Positions 51,624 through 60,664 of a stretch of DNA of 64,000 nt are shown in pieces. Numbering within the stretch: position 1 is the first letter of the stretch; every line of letters begins with the position of its first letter. Source of the stretch: Edaphobacter acidisoli (GTDB lineage: Bacteria; Acidobacteriota; Terriglobia; Terriglobales; Acidobacteriaceae); assembly GCF_014642855.1 (NCBI RefSeq), contig NZ_BMJB01000001.1, positions 1,674,001 to 1,738,000 of the forward strand, in the 5' to 3' direction. The position numbers were made by a program, and so were the translations under genes. Under the pieces are notes generated by a model. It was not told where the DNA came from. It ran no database searches and worked only from the letters and a program-made list of their open reading frames with translations.

Positions 51624-53246
51624 ATGCATTCCCATACACGCCGCGCACTCTTTTCCGTCACCGTCTTTCTCGCAACGTGCGCCTTGCTTGGTTCACTGAT
51701 CAACCGCAACGTGGCTGCACAGTCAGCTACGGACGAGTCCACACTGCGCGACGACTTGCATGACTTCACCAATGTTTATGCTCTGGTCGAACAGAATTAC
51801 GCTGAAAAGCTGGATGGCGACAAGGTCGATAAAGCGATCTACGACGGAGCCATTCCGGCAATGCTCCACGTCCTCGATCCTCACTCCAACTTTTACGATC
51901 CCAAGGCCTTCGCCCAGATGCGCGAAGACCAGCATGGCAAGTATTACGGCGTCGGTATGTCCATTCAGCCGCAGCCTGATCCGACAGCCAAGAACGGCAT
52001 GAAGATCGTGGTTCTTGCGCCGTTTGAAGGAACACCATCCTACCGTGCAGGTATCCGCCCGGGTGACGTCATCGTCGCAATTGACGGCAAATCGACCACT
52101 GGCATGGACTCGGTCATGGTGGCTTCGCTTTTGAAAGGGCCCAAGGGCACGCACGTGTCGGTCACGATGCAGCGTGAAGGCTCTCCCAAGCCGCTGGTAT
52201 TCGACCTCACACGCGACGAGATTCCACGCTACTCGGTCGATCTTGCTTTTATGATTCGGCCCGGCATTGGCTACATCCACATCACGAACTTCATGGAGAC
52301 GACCAGTCGCGAAGTTGGCGATGCGCTGGATAAGTTTGGCGATATCCATGGCCTGGTTATCGACCTGCGCGGCAATCCTGGCGGCCTGCTCAACGAAGCC
52401 GTCAACACTGCCGACAAGTTCCTTCAGAAAGGCCAGATCGTGGTTTCGCAACATGGACGGGCCTTCCCCGATCAGGTCTATCGCGTCGGCCATGGCGAGC
52501 AGGGTCCACACTTCCCCATCGTTGTGCTGGTGAACCGTAACACTGCTTCGGCCGCTGAGATTGTCTCGGGGGCGCTTCAGGATCATGACCGCGCGCTCAT
52601 CGTCGGCGAGACTACTTTCGGCAAGGGTCTGGTTCAGACCGTCTTCCAGACATCAGACAACACCGGCCTGGCTTTGACCACATACCACTACTACACCCCG
52701 TCTGGACGCCTCATTCAACGCAATTACGATCACGTCTCGCTCTATGACTACTATTACGTCCGCGACGATGTGCCGACGAACAATGCAGACCGCGAGGTCA
52801 AGCTGACTGACTCTGGCCGTACTGTCTACGGCGGCGGCGGCATCACGCCTGACGAGAAGATCGCTCAACCACAGGCGAATACGTTCCAGGATAATATGCT
52901 TCGGAACTACGCCTTCTTCAACTTCACCCGCTCATATCTGGCAAACCGTGCGATCACGCGCGACTTTACAGTCGACGATGCGGTCATGCAGCAGTTCAAG
53001 AACTTCCTCAAATCGCAGCAGATTGACTACACGGATGCAGACCTCAACAGCAACCTCGATTGGGTAAAGAGCAACATTAAGGCTGAAATCTTCACATCCC
53101 AATTTGGACAGCTCGAAGGTCTTAAGGTGCGTGCAGAGTGGGACCCGCAGATAGCCAAGGCTCTCACTTTTTTGCCCGAGGCGCAGGCCTTGGCCGACCG
53201 TTCAGTCAAGGCAGACCAGAAGACCACCGCCAGCCTGACCCAGTAA
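51624..53246 (+). CDS. S41-family C-terminal processing protease (CtpA-like)
   Basis: A 540-residue exported serine protease. A signal anchor (8-32) precedes a PDZ domain (about 110-185: GVGMSI, YRAGIRPGDVIVAIDG). The catalytic domain has LVIDLRGNPGGLL, the nucleophile Ser309 in NTASAAEIVSGAL and the base Lys334 in TTFGKGLVQT. The family trims C-termini of periplasmic proteins. A longer upstream frame exists, but it lacks coding character before 51624. It is divergent from the SurA-like gene, so two envelope quality-control genes share a 280-bp control region. Confidence 0.92.
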   Translation: MHSHTRRALFSVTVFLATCALLGSLINRNVAAQSATDESTLRDDLHDFTNVYALVEQNYAEKLDGDKVDKAIYDGAIPAMLHVLDPHSNFYDPKAFAQMREDQHGKYYGVGMSIQPQPDPTAKNGMKIVVLAPFEGTPSYRAGIRPGDVIVAIDGKSTTGMDSVMVASLLKGPKGTHVSVTMQREGSPKPLVFDLTRDEIPRYSVDLAFMIRPGIGYIHITNFMETTSREVGDALDKFGDIHGLVIDLRGNPGGLLNEAVNTADKFLQKGQIVVSQHGRAFPDQVYRVGHGEQGPHFPIVVLVNRNTASAAEIVSGALQDHDRALIVGETTFGKGLVQTVFQTSDNTGLALTTYHYYTPSGRLIQRNYDHVSLYDYYYVRDDVPTNNADREVKLTDSGRTVYGGGGITPDEKIAQPQANTFQDNMLRNYAFFNFTRSYLANRAITRDFTVDDAVMQQFKNFLKSQQIDYTDADLNSNLDWVKSNIKAEIFTSQFGQLEGLKVRAEWDPQIAKALTFLPEAQALADRSVKADQKTTASLTQ

Positions 53247-53360
53247 CCACTTGAAGAACGCTCTAGAATAAGCGCTGAAAAGCACGACAATAAAGCATAT
53301 AAGCTGAGCCGGAAGACAGGATTGTACCCGCCTGTTCTTCAACGGGGTACTCCCTGTGGG

Positions 53361-54851
53361 GTGAACTGCGTGCGACTCCGCTTCTGGCAGAAACTTACCA
53401 GCTTTCCGGCGATGCTTATCAGCACTCTTTTTGTCTCGCCGTTTTTCGCCTCGCTGGATGTACAGCAGGGCGGCCCAGTGATGCGCGATCCGGACATCTG
53501 GTGGCATCTGCGTAATGCTCAGATGCTTCTCTCCACACACCATTTCATCCGCGCTGATGCCTATTCCTTCACCACTCTGGGGCAACCATGGATCAATCCT
53601 GAGTGGCTCGCGGAAATCCCTTACTATCTAGCCTTCAGGCTCTTTGCCGAGCGCGGCATCTTCCTGATGATGCTTCTTGTTGTGGACATCATCATCGCAG
53701 GCGTATTGCTGCTTTGCTATCGTCGTTCACAGAATATTGGCGCGGCATGGCTCGCCACATGGATTGCAGTTCTACTCGCGGCCATCAACATAGGCCCGCG
53801 CACCATCCTCTTCGGGTGGCTCTGCTTTTTAGCAGAATTGATACTCCTCGACAATTTTCGCCGCGGGCGGAATGGCCTCTGGCTGCTTGTCCCTCTCTTT
53901 GCTCTCTGGATTAACCTGCACGGATCATGGCTGATTGGTTTCTCCTTCTTCCTGGTCTTCATCGCGTCCGGCGTCGTACAAGGCTCGTGGGGCAGCATTG
54001 AGTCCGTCCGCTGGTCTGCTAAGCAATGGCGCACGCTAATCGTGGTTGCCTTTGGCAGCCTCGCCGCTCTCTTCATCAACCCATACGGCTGGCGACTCGC
54101 GGCCTATCCATTCGACGTGATCTTTCATCAACGTCTTAACATCGTTGTGGTTGACGAGTGGAGTAGCGTCAATTTCCAGAGTTATTATGGCGTTCTGATT
54201 TTTCTAATTGCTGCCGGACTCATGTTATTTACGCTCGGGCAGCGGCGCCGCTGGCTACTCTCTGATGTGCTATTTGCTCTTCTTGCCCTGTACGCTGGGG
54301 TCTCGCATAAGCGGTTCCTTTTTCTTGCCGGAATCGTCATTTGCCCAATACTGGCGGTCGAATTGGGCAATCATGTGTTCTCCCCGTACGATCCCAGAAA
54401 AGATAAGCGCTGGCTCAATGTCCTCATCATGGCAGCATTCTATTTCTTTGCTGTTCGCCATGTTCCGCCATCAGCTAAGCTTCACGCGGCCGAGGCGCAA
54501 TACTTCCCTGCCGCTGCTCTACCTGCACTCAATAGCAATTGCGCCGGCCAACACCTGTTCAATCTCTATGAGTGGGGAGGCTATCTGATCTGGAATGCGC
54601 GCGGTGTTCCGGTTTTTATTGACAGCCGGACGGACATCTTTGAACACCATGGCGTTCTTCTCGACTACCTCAACATGGTCACTCTCCGGAACTCTCTCAA
54701 AGTTCTCGACAAGTACCAAATCGGCTGCGTACTGCTCAACCCAGATTCTGGGCTGGTGTATTTGCTGAGAAACTCACCAGACTGGAGTATTGCGCACGAA
54801 GATACTATAAGTGTGCTGCTGATTCGTAAAGCGAGCGAGAACAGGAACTGA
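53361..54851 (+). CDS. Polytopic membrane protein, GT-C-like
   Basis: A protein of about 496 residues with some ten membrane helices. The first extracytoplasmic loop holds RDPDIWWHLRNAQ, an acidic motif at the place where GT-C glycosyltransferases have their catalytic Asp. NPEWLAEIPYYLAF follows. The C-terminal soluble part reads NLYEWGGYLIWNARGVPVFIDSR, often found in this type of acidobacterial membrane protein. The function is not established; transfer of a lipid-linked sugar is one possibility. The start is uncertain: GTG at 53361 is a guess, with TTG at 53322 and ATG at 53412 as alternatives. Confidence 0.6.
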   Translation: MNCVRLRFWQKLTSFPAMLISTLFVSPFFASLDVQQGGPVMRDPDIWWHLRNAQMLLSTHHFIRADAYSFTTLGQPWINPEWLAEIPYYLAFRLFAERGIFLMMLLVVDIIIAGVLLLCYRRSQNIGAAWLATWIAVLLAAINIGPRTILFGWLCFLAELILLDNFRRGRNGLWLLVPLFALWINLHGSWLIGFSFFLVFIASGVVQGSWGSIESVRWSAKQWRTLIVVAFGSLAALFINPYGWRLAAYPFDVIFHQRLNIVVVDEWSSVNFQSYYGVLIFLIAAGLMLFTLGQRRRWLLSDVLFALLALYAGVSHKRFLFLAGIVICPILAVELGNHVFSPYDPRKDKRWLNVLIMAAFYFFAVRHVPPSAKLHAAEAQYFPAAALPALNSNCAGQHLFNLYEWGGYLIWNARGVPVFIDSRTDIFEHHGVLLDYLNMVTLRNSLKVLDKYQIGCVLLNPDSGLVYLLRNSPDWSIAHEDTISVLLIRKASENRN

Positions 54852-54875
54852 CATTGAGCGCTGGAACATCTCGAG

Positions 54876-55085
54876 ATGGCTAAGACTTTTAAGATAGGCG
54901 ACCACGTACGTTGGAACTCTGAGGCAGGTTGGGTGACAGGCACAATCATTGCTATTCACACCAGCAACTTTAATTACAAGGGTTACGTGCATCACGCTTC
55001 GGAAAACGAGCCGCAATATGAAATTAAAAGCGACAAGACGGATCATGTCGCTGCCCACAAAGGGAGTGCTCTCGAGCTTTTATAA
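54876..55085 (+). CDS. DUF2945/HVA1-type small Tudor-like protein
   Basis: A 69-residue protein with GDHVRWNSEAGWVTGTII and YEIKSDKTDHVAAHKGSALELL. This is the whole of the DUF2945 ('hypervirulence-associated, Tudor') family: a small SH3-like barrel and an AxHKxxAL ending. The molecular role is unknown. It starts 24 bp after the membrane gene, perhaps in the same message. Confidence 0.85.
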   Translation: MAKTFKIGDHVRWNSEAGWVTGTIIAIHTSNFNYKGYVHHASENEPQYEIKSDKTDHVAAHKGSALELL

Positions 55086-55144
55086 GGTGGCCGCGGGCAT
55101 GAATATTGCGGGGGCCATGATCAGCCCTAAACCATGGAACACCT

Positions 55145-56365
55145 TTAAGGTATGGGAGCCTTTGCGCTACCGGTTGGGGCTGTGTCGATCGACTGTGGCG
55201 TTATCTCGTCAACAGCATTTGGTTTGCGCAGTGTCACAGGGATGGTCTTGTGAATCTTTTGGAAGGTAGCAAGTGCTTGTCGCTGACCGTCTAGATTTCC
55301 AATGGCACGATCGGCCTGTGCAAGACGCCACCAAGCGACTTCATCGCCAGGCCTGAGATGGGTCGCACGCTCCAGCGGGCGAACAGCGTCGGCAGGCTTT
55401 TGCAGAGCAAGATTAGCACTGGCCAATCCAACGAGCGCTTCTTCAAAATCAGGAAACTGTTGGAGGAGACGTTCGTACTGCTGACGTGCGGCGTCCGAGT
55501 TGCCGAGTTGTGCCTGATGGTTGGCCAGTTCGTAGGCAGCGTTGCCGTTCTGAGGATCTACGTCAAGTTCGGCGGTGAACTCGCGCATGGCCTGCTCCTG
55601 GTCGGCAGAATTGAGGGTGTCGTGGAAGCGCGAAAGATAGATGCGTCCCAACTGGTAGTGAATGCCCGGGCGGTGCGGGTCGAGCGTGAGGACGCGGTTG
55701 AAGGCGACAATTGCAGCATCCCATTGCTTCTGGCTCTCGTTAGCTTCGCCCTGCGCCATCAGCATCCAGACAGAACCAGGAGCTGTGTCATGGAGCCGCT
55801 CCATAATGTTGTAGGCCTGGCTGCCGTAGATGCGACCGGTGTGGTAGAGGACTTCAGGATCATTTGGGTAGAGCTTATTAAGTGCAAGCGCTGTCTCGAC
55901 AGCATCTGCATCGCGCTCCATTTCGGAATAAGTGCGGAGAAGCTCCAGACCGCACATGCGTCGAACTTCGGGATCTGCGGTCTGATGAAAGCCCTTTTCG
56001 AGAGGCGGCAGGGCTTCGCTGAAGCGTCCCATCTCTGCGAGTGAGAGCCCGAGCAAGCTGTCCAGCTTTGACAGTCCAGGCTTGAGTCGTTGCGCTGCGC
56101 GGACTTCGTGTACGGCTTGATCGTAGTCGCGCTGTTTAAAGCTAATAGCCGCCAGCGTGGCATGAATCTCAGCTACGCCAGGCTCGAGCGCCGCGAGCTT
56201 TTTAAACGCTTCTTCAGCATCGGCATAGTCATTCCTTGCCAGCGCTTGCTGTCCGTCAGTGGCATACTGCGCTGCCTTGCTGGCCCTGCTGGTTTGCGCG
56301 GGAGCGGCCAGGATGACGATACAGCAGGCGGTCAGGAGCGCGGCGCATTTGGGCCATTTCATCAT
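55145..56365 (-). CDS. Secreted TPR protein
   Basis: A 406-residue protein with a signal peptide (about 1-24) and at least seven TPR units. Examples are GQQALARNDYADAEEAFKKLAALEPG, ATLAAISFKQRDYDQAVHEV, GEANESQKQWDAAIVAFNRVL, YELANHQAQLGNSDAARQQYERLL and LASANLALQKPADAVRPLERA. It is probably a periplasmic scaffold. It follows the TonB receptor on the same strand, but a terminator separates them, so its link to uptake is only positional. Confidence 0.8.
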   Translation of the reverse strand: MMKWPKCAALLTACCIVILAAPAQTSRASKAAQYATDGQQALARNDYADAEEAFKKLAALEPGVAEIHATLAAISFKQRDYDQAVHEVRAAQRLKPGLSKLDSLLGLSLAEMGRFSEALPPLEKGFHQTADPEVRRMCGLELLRTYSEMERDADAVETALALNKLYPNDPEVLYHTGRIYGSQAYNIMERLHDTAPGSVWMLMAQGEANESQKQWDAAIVAFNRVLTLDPHRPGIHYQLGRIYLSRFHDTLNSADQEQAMREFTAELDVDPQNGNAAYELANHQAQLGNSDAARQQYERLLQQFPDFEEALVGLASANLALQKPADAVRPLERATHLRPGDEVAWWRLAQADRAIGNLDGQRQALATFQKIHKTIPVTLRKPNAVDEITPQSIDTAPTGSAKAPIP

Positions 56366-56385
56366 GGACGTCCTCTACTCCCAAT

Positions 56386-56420
56386 AAAAATACACCGCCA
56401 CATCATGGAGGTGGCGGTGT
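56386..56420 (-). terminator. Intrinsic terminator after the TonB-dependent receptor gene
   Basis: On the minus strand ACACCGCCAC and GTGGCGGTGT form a perfect ten-pair stem around a nine-base loop, followed by ATTTTTATTGGG. It lies 25 bp after the receptor stop codon. Confidence 0.85.
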
Positions 56421-56444
56421 AGTCAATCAAGGTGCTTTTCGGGA

Positions 56445-59400
56445 TCAGAATGTTAGCTTTCCGCTAAGTTGCACGATGCGCGATGGACCTGCGCTCGTAA
56501 TCAAGCCTTGTAGCGGATTGCCGACTGCGTTCTGGATGGATGAGCCTCCTCCCGATCCGCTTGTAGCGAGGCCGCCGACGTTGACGACGTACTGATGGTG
56601 ATTGAAGGTGTTGAAGGTATCGAAGCGCATGGAGAGCCCGGCGCGTTCGGTGATATGGAAGTCCTTCGTCAGACCCATGTCCCAGTTATTGAGTCCGGGC
56701 TGACGGAGGAAATTGCGAGCGCTGCTGCCGAAGGTTCCAGGCCCCGGCTGCGTGAAGCAAGACATGTTGATTCGCTGGAACCGCTGGGTAAGGCCGCTGT
56801 GGACATTGCAGCCAGTGGTGTAATTGGCGCGTTGGAATTGGGTGTCGTCGAGACCCGCGGCGTCGGTGGCAGTGATGCTGAACGGGAAGCCGGACTGGAA
56901 GGTAGTGATTCCGGCAAGCTGCCAGCCGCCGACCACCAGGTCTGCCGCACGGCCAACATTGCCGAGGAACTTCTTGCCTCGCCCGACTGGCAGTGGATAG
57001 ACGTAGCTGGAGACGAAGCGCTGCGACACGCTGAAATCAGACGGGCCGTAGTCGAGCTGCGGAGCATGGTTGTTCATGAAGCCCTGATATCCGGCGCCCG
57101 TGGCGCCTACACCGGCAGCGGCGGACTTATCGTCCTTGCTGTTGGCCCAGGTATAGATGGCGGTCACCGCCAGATTGCCGGCGCGGTGCTGGAAGTTGAC
57201 GTTCATGGCGTTGTAGTGAGAATAGCCGTGGAAATCGCTATCGATATAGAAGCCGGTGAAGTTGGGATAAGGCAAACGTGACGATGTTGGGCAATCGTGT
57301 GTCACGTCGTTGGGATTTGCCTGGCAGGCTGCCAGATTGGCGGCGGATATCTGATACGGCTGAGCGATGTTATGCCGGTCGAGGAGGTGGACGGCGTGTG
57401 TACCGATGTAATTGACCTCAAGCGTAGTGTTCGGTGTGAGCGCCCGCTCGACGGAACCTGTCCAGGACTGGACGTAGGGGTCGATGGGGTTTTCGGACTC
57501 GATTACTGCGATGAAGGAGAGGGTGGACTGGGGGAATGGAGTGAGTGTGGTGAAGCTTGGGAACATCTGGTTTCCGAACTTGGGCAGGGATGCGACCTGC
57601 GTTGGGTTTTCTGAGAGACGGATGCTGTAGGGATAGATGTCGGCGGAGTCGTCGATCTCGCGTCCCTCGTAGGAATCGAAGAAGATTCCGTATCCGCCAC
57701 GGATTACGGTCTTGTCGGTGAGGCGGTAGTTGAGGCCGAAACGAGGAGCGAAGGGCGTCTTCTGGCCGGGATGCGGCACGGAGCCACAGTAACGGAGGAT
57801 GGGTCCGCCGTTAACTCCGACTCCAGGTGCGACTCCGTCGGTTTTGAGTTGGGGATCGGCGAAGCAGAGGCCACCCTGGCTGTTCTGGGTATCAAGCCAG
57901 AAGAAGTGGTTCTTCGCCTCATAAGCCGCGGCACGATAATCCCAGCGCAGTCCCACGTTCATGGTCAGTTTCTGCGTAACTTTCCAATCGTCCTGTGCGT
58001 ATGGCGCGAAGTAACCGAAGATGTGGTCCTGGGGATTGCCTGCCTGATCGGTTGGGCTCAAGGGTCCTGGCATGAATCCTGCCGTGTTGTTGTAGTAACC
58101 GAGAAGCATGTCAGCGACCGCGTTTCCAGTGCCGCATAGGCTGCTAGGTGCTCCACCGCCGACGGAGACGGGGGCGTTGGGGCATCCATTGCTGTTGCTC
58201 AGAATGGTTGCAGCCTGGAACTGCCAGTCTCCGTGGAAGTCGTCGTCCAGGTTGCGGATCAAGTGCCAGTGGCGGTAGTCGAAACCAACGCTGATGGTGT
58301 GACGGCCATGGACGGTGGAGAAGCTGTCGGCAAACTCCCAGGCGGGGTTGTCCGATCCTGTGTAAGCGTTCACTGGACCGCCGGTGGTGGTGTACTGCGA
58401 GAGCGCCAGGCTGGGCCAGCTTTCCTGCAGTGCGGCAAAGTGCGTGAACACTCCCGTTTGGGCCAGCATTGAGACTGCGTCGGAGGATGGCGCGGGCGCT
58501 CCCTGCGGGGCTTGCGCGTCGAGGTAGCCGAAGCGGAAGTTGTTAACGTTGGCGGCGCCAAAGCTGATGGTATGCGAAACCTCCCAGTTCTTCTGCTTCT
58601 CGTACTGAGTCAGCAGGCCATAGCTCAGGCTCCCCGTATCCAAGCTGCTGTTCTGATAGGTCGAGTAGGTTCCGCGGCCGAAGATGGAGCCGAAGCGTCC
58701 GAGAGTCTGGTCGAGGCGGTAAGTCTGCTGGTTTGTCGTAAGCCGAAGTCCAACGTTACGGATGAAGTTGATGTTGCCTTCCGGCTGGTTTGCCAGTGTA
58801 GGCGACTGCCAGTAACCATATTTGAGGGCCACCTGCGCCAGATGATTGGTTATTTCGCCGGAAGGAATCTGGTTATTCGGAAAGGGCTGCCCAGTTGTCG
58901 GATCTACGGGCATGCAATTTTGATTAATGTTGAGAAGAGCAGTGCAGGCAGCAGTTCCATAAGCCGGGAGCGGAGTTCCGCCAGAAGTGAGCTCTCCGTT
59001 GAAGTTTCCGGTCAGGACTGCGGGGTTGGGCACCATCTCCGTTTCTCTGATGCCATTGTTGATGCGCCAGCCTTCGTAGTTGGCCATCCAGAAAGTCTTG
59101 TTGTGACCGTCGTAGATTTTGGGCAGGTACACTGGACCATCTGCCACGAAGCCAAATTGGTTTTGGCGAAGAACCGGGTTGGCTGTGGGGGTGTTGGCTT
59201 GATAATCCGAAGCAGTGGGAAAGGGTTTTGCATCGAAGGCATCGTTGCGGTTGTATTCAAACAATGCTCCGTGTAGTGAGTTGCTGCCGCCTTTGCTAAC
59301 GATGTTGATTTGGCTTGCGCTGAACCCGTACTCGGCTGAATAGGTTCCACTCTCAACTTTGAATTCCTGAATGGCGTCTTGAGAGAGGATGACAGCAGGT

Positions 59401-60020
59401 GTGACCAATGCCTGGTCTGTATTGATGAGACCGTCCAAGGTGTAGTTATTCCCTTCGGGCCGCCCTCCATTGATGCTGACCGCGTTGCCTTCACCCTGAC
59501 GCATAGTGCCTTGTTCGCCGCCGACGGTCACCGCTCCTGCACCTACGAGAAGCAGCTGCATGAAGTTTCTTCCATTCAGAGGAAGCTGTTGCACCTGGTT
59601 CTGACTCATGAGTTGGGACAGCGCCGTTGTGTCCGTATCGAGCGCGACGGCTTGCGCCGTGACCTCAGTCGCCTGTGTGACCTCGCCTGGTTTGAGACTG
59701 ATGTTGATGCGTACTTTTTCATCGACCGTAAGGATGACACCGTTGGTCACCGCTTTTTGAAACCCCGGCGATTGTGCCGAGACGGAATATGTGCCCGGGT
59801 TGAGCGACGGAGCGTTGTAGTCGCCTGAGGAAGAGGTCGCAGTATGGAAGGGTACGTTGGTCGCCTGGTTGGTAATAGTAATTTTCACGTTAGGGATCAC
59901 AGCTCCGGTGGAGTCTGTGACCGTGCCCAGGATTGAGCCTGTGGCTCCGGCCTGTCCAAACGCCGCGCTAGATAGAGTCAGCAGTAGCGTCAGCACAAAG
60001 CTAAATCGCATAATTCGCAT
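56445..60020 (-). CDS. TonB-dependent receptor with carboxypeptidase-regulatory domain (Oar-like)
   Basis: A 1191-residue outer-membrane protein. A signal peptide ends at about residue 22. A CarboxypepD_reg-like beta-sandwich (about 24-110: GSILGTVTDSTGAVIPNVKITITN) comes before the plug (LPLNGRNFMQLLL, SINGGRPEGNNYTLDG, IQEFKVESGTYSAEYG) and a very long barrel ending GPSRIVQLSGKLTF. This acidobacterial type is thought to import large oligomers, often sugars or peptides. The ATG at 60020 has AGGGAGACC in front. It is divergent from a GH106 gene, which suggests a rhamnose-containing ligand. The TonB box was not located. Confidence 0.9.
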   Translation of the reverse strand: MRIMRFSFVLTLLLTLSSAAFGQAGATGSILGTVTDSTGAVIPNVKITITNQATNVPFHTATSSSGDYNAPSLNPGTYSVSAQSPGFQKAVTNGVILTVDEKVRINISLKPGEVTQATEVTAQAVALDTDTTALSQLMSQNQVQQLPLNGRNFMQLLLVGAGAVTVGGEQGTMRQGEGNAVSINGGRPEGNNYTLDGLINTDQALVTPAVILSQDAIQEFKVESGTYSAEYGFSASQINIVSKGGSNSLHGALFEYNRNDAFDAKPFPTASDYQANTPTANPVLRQNQFGFVADGPVYLPKIYDGHNKTFWMANYEGWRINNGIRETEMVPNPAVLTGNFNGELTSGGTPLPAYGTAACTALLNINQNCMPVDPTTGQPFPNNQIPSGEITNHLAQVALKYGYWQSPTLANQPEGNINFIRNVGLRLTTNQQTYRLDQTLGRFGSIFGRGTYSTYQNSSLDTGSLSYGLLTQYEKQKNWEVSHTISFGAANVNNFRFGYLDAQAPQGAPAPSSDAVSMLAQTGVFTHFAALQESWPSLALSQYTTTGGPVNAYTGSDNPAWEFADSFSTVHGRHTISVGFDYRHWHLIRNLDDDFHGDWQFQAATILSNSNGCPNAPVSVGGGAPSSLCGTGNAVADMLLGYYNNTAGFMPGPLSPTDQAGNPQDHIFGYFAPYAQDDWKVTQKLTMNVGLRWDYRAAAYEAKNHFFWLDTQNSQGGLCFADPQLKTDGVAPGVGVNGGPILRYCGSVPHPGQKTPFAPRFGLNYRLTDKTVIRGGYGIFFDSYEGREIDDSADIYPYSIRLSENPTQVASLPKFGNQMFPSFTTLTPFPQSTLSFIAVIESENPIDPYVQSWTGSVERALTPNTTLEVNYIGTHAVHLLDRHNIAQPYQISAANLAACQANPNDVTHDCPTSSRLPYPNFTGFYIDSDFHGYSHYNAMNVNFQHRAGNLAVTAIYTWANSKDDKSAAAGVGATGAGYQGFMNNHAPQLDYGPSDFSVSQRFVSSYVYPLPVGRGKKFLGNVGRAADLVVGGWQLAGITTFQSGFPFSITATDAAGLDDTQFQRANYTTGCNVHSGLTQRFQRINMSCFTQPGPGTFGSSARNFLRQPGLNNWDMGLTKDFHITERAGLSMRFDTFNTFNHHQYVVNVGGLATSGSGGGSSIQNAVGNPLQGLITSAGPSRIVQLSGKLTF

Positions 60021-60664
60021 TTCTGGTCTCCCTGAATGAGCGTTGCCGACAGATTTGCTGGGACAACAAGCCAGTGATGGGGGAATGCTGGAGTGCACGA
60101 ACGGTCTGCTGGTTTTCCCAACGGCCGAAACAATACGCATGAGGCCGGAAAGTGTCAAGGGAAATTTTATTTCTCTTTTGAAATATAAACACTAAACATG
60201 CAGTGGTACGTCCAAAAAGACTATGTCTTCGAAGTCAGCACCAGAATGACTACTTCATTGATTGCCGAACACGCATGACGAATAACAGATGAGACGAACT
60301 CGTTAGTCCAGGACGAGTACACACGGAATCCCATTGTTTATGCCCATCAGCCACACATCTGTATTAGTCCATGCAATGTGTGTGATGACAGAGAATGGTG
60401 AACCAATCATCGATGGATGATCACTGTAGAGTTGTCTGACTTCTTTTTGTGAGACACGTTGCCTCGACTGCGAAAGGCGTTCCGGCAAGCGGAAGCGTGA
60501 CCAAATTTCATATGGAAGATAATTTTTCTTCCGAAAATCGCAGAACTAATGCTAGGCTGTTGGCCATATTTTCGTACCCGTTTTTTCTGCTGAGCGCGTA
60601 ACGGAGGCAGTGACAGACCCAAATTCGGCCACTGCGGCCTGACTGATTCGACAAAGGAGAAGCG
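60021..60664. other. Divergent control region between TonB receptor and GH106
   Basis: About 640 bp with no convincing gene. GGAAGA-TAATTTT-TCTTCC at 60515-60533 is a perfect six-base inverted repeat, 130 bp before the GH106 start, and could be an operator. A similar A/T-rich run, GGGAAATTTTATTTCTC, lies about 140 bp before the receptor start. AAGGAG just before 60665 is the ribosome site of the GH106 gene. Confidence 0.45.
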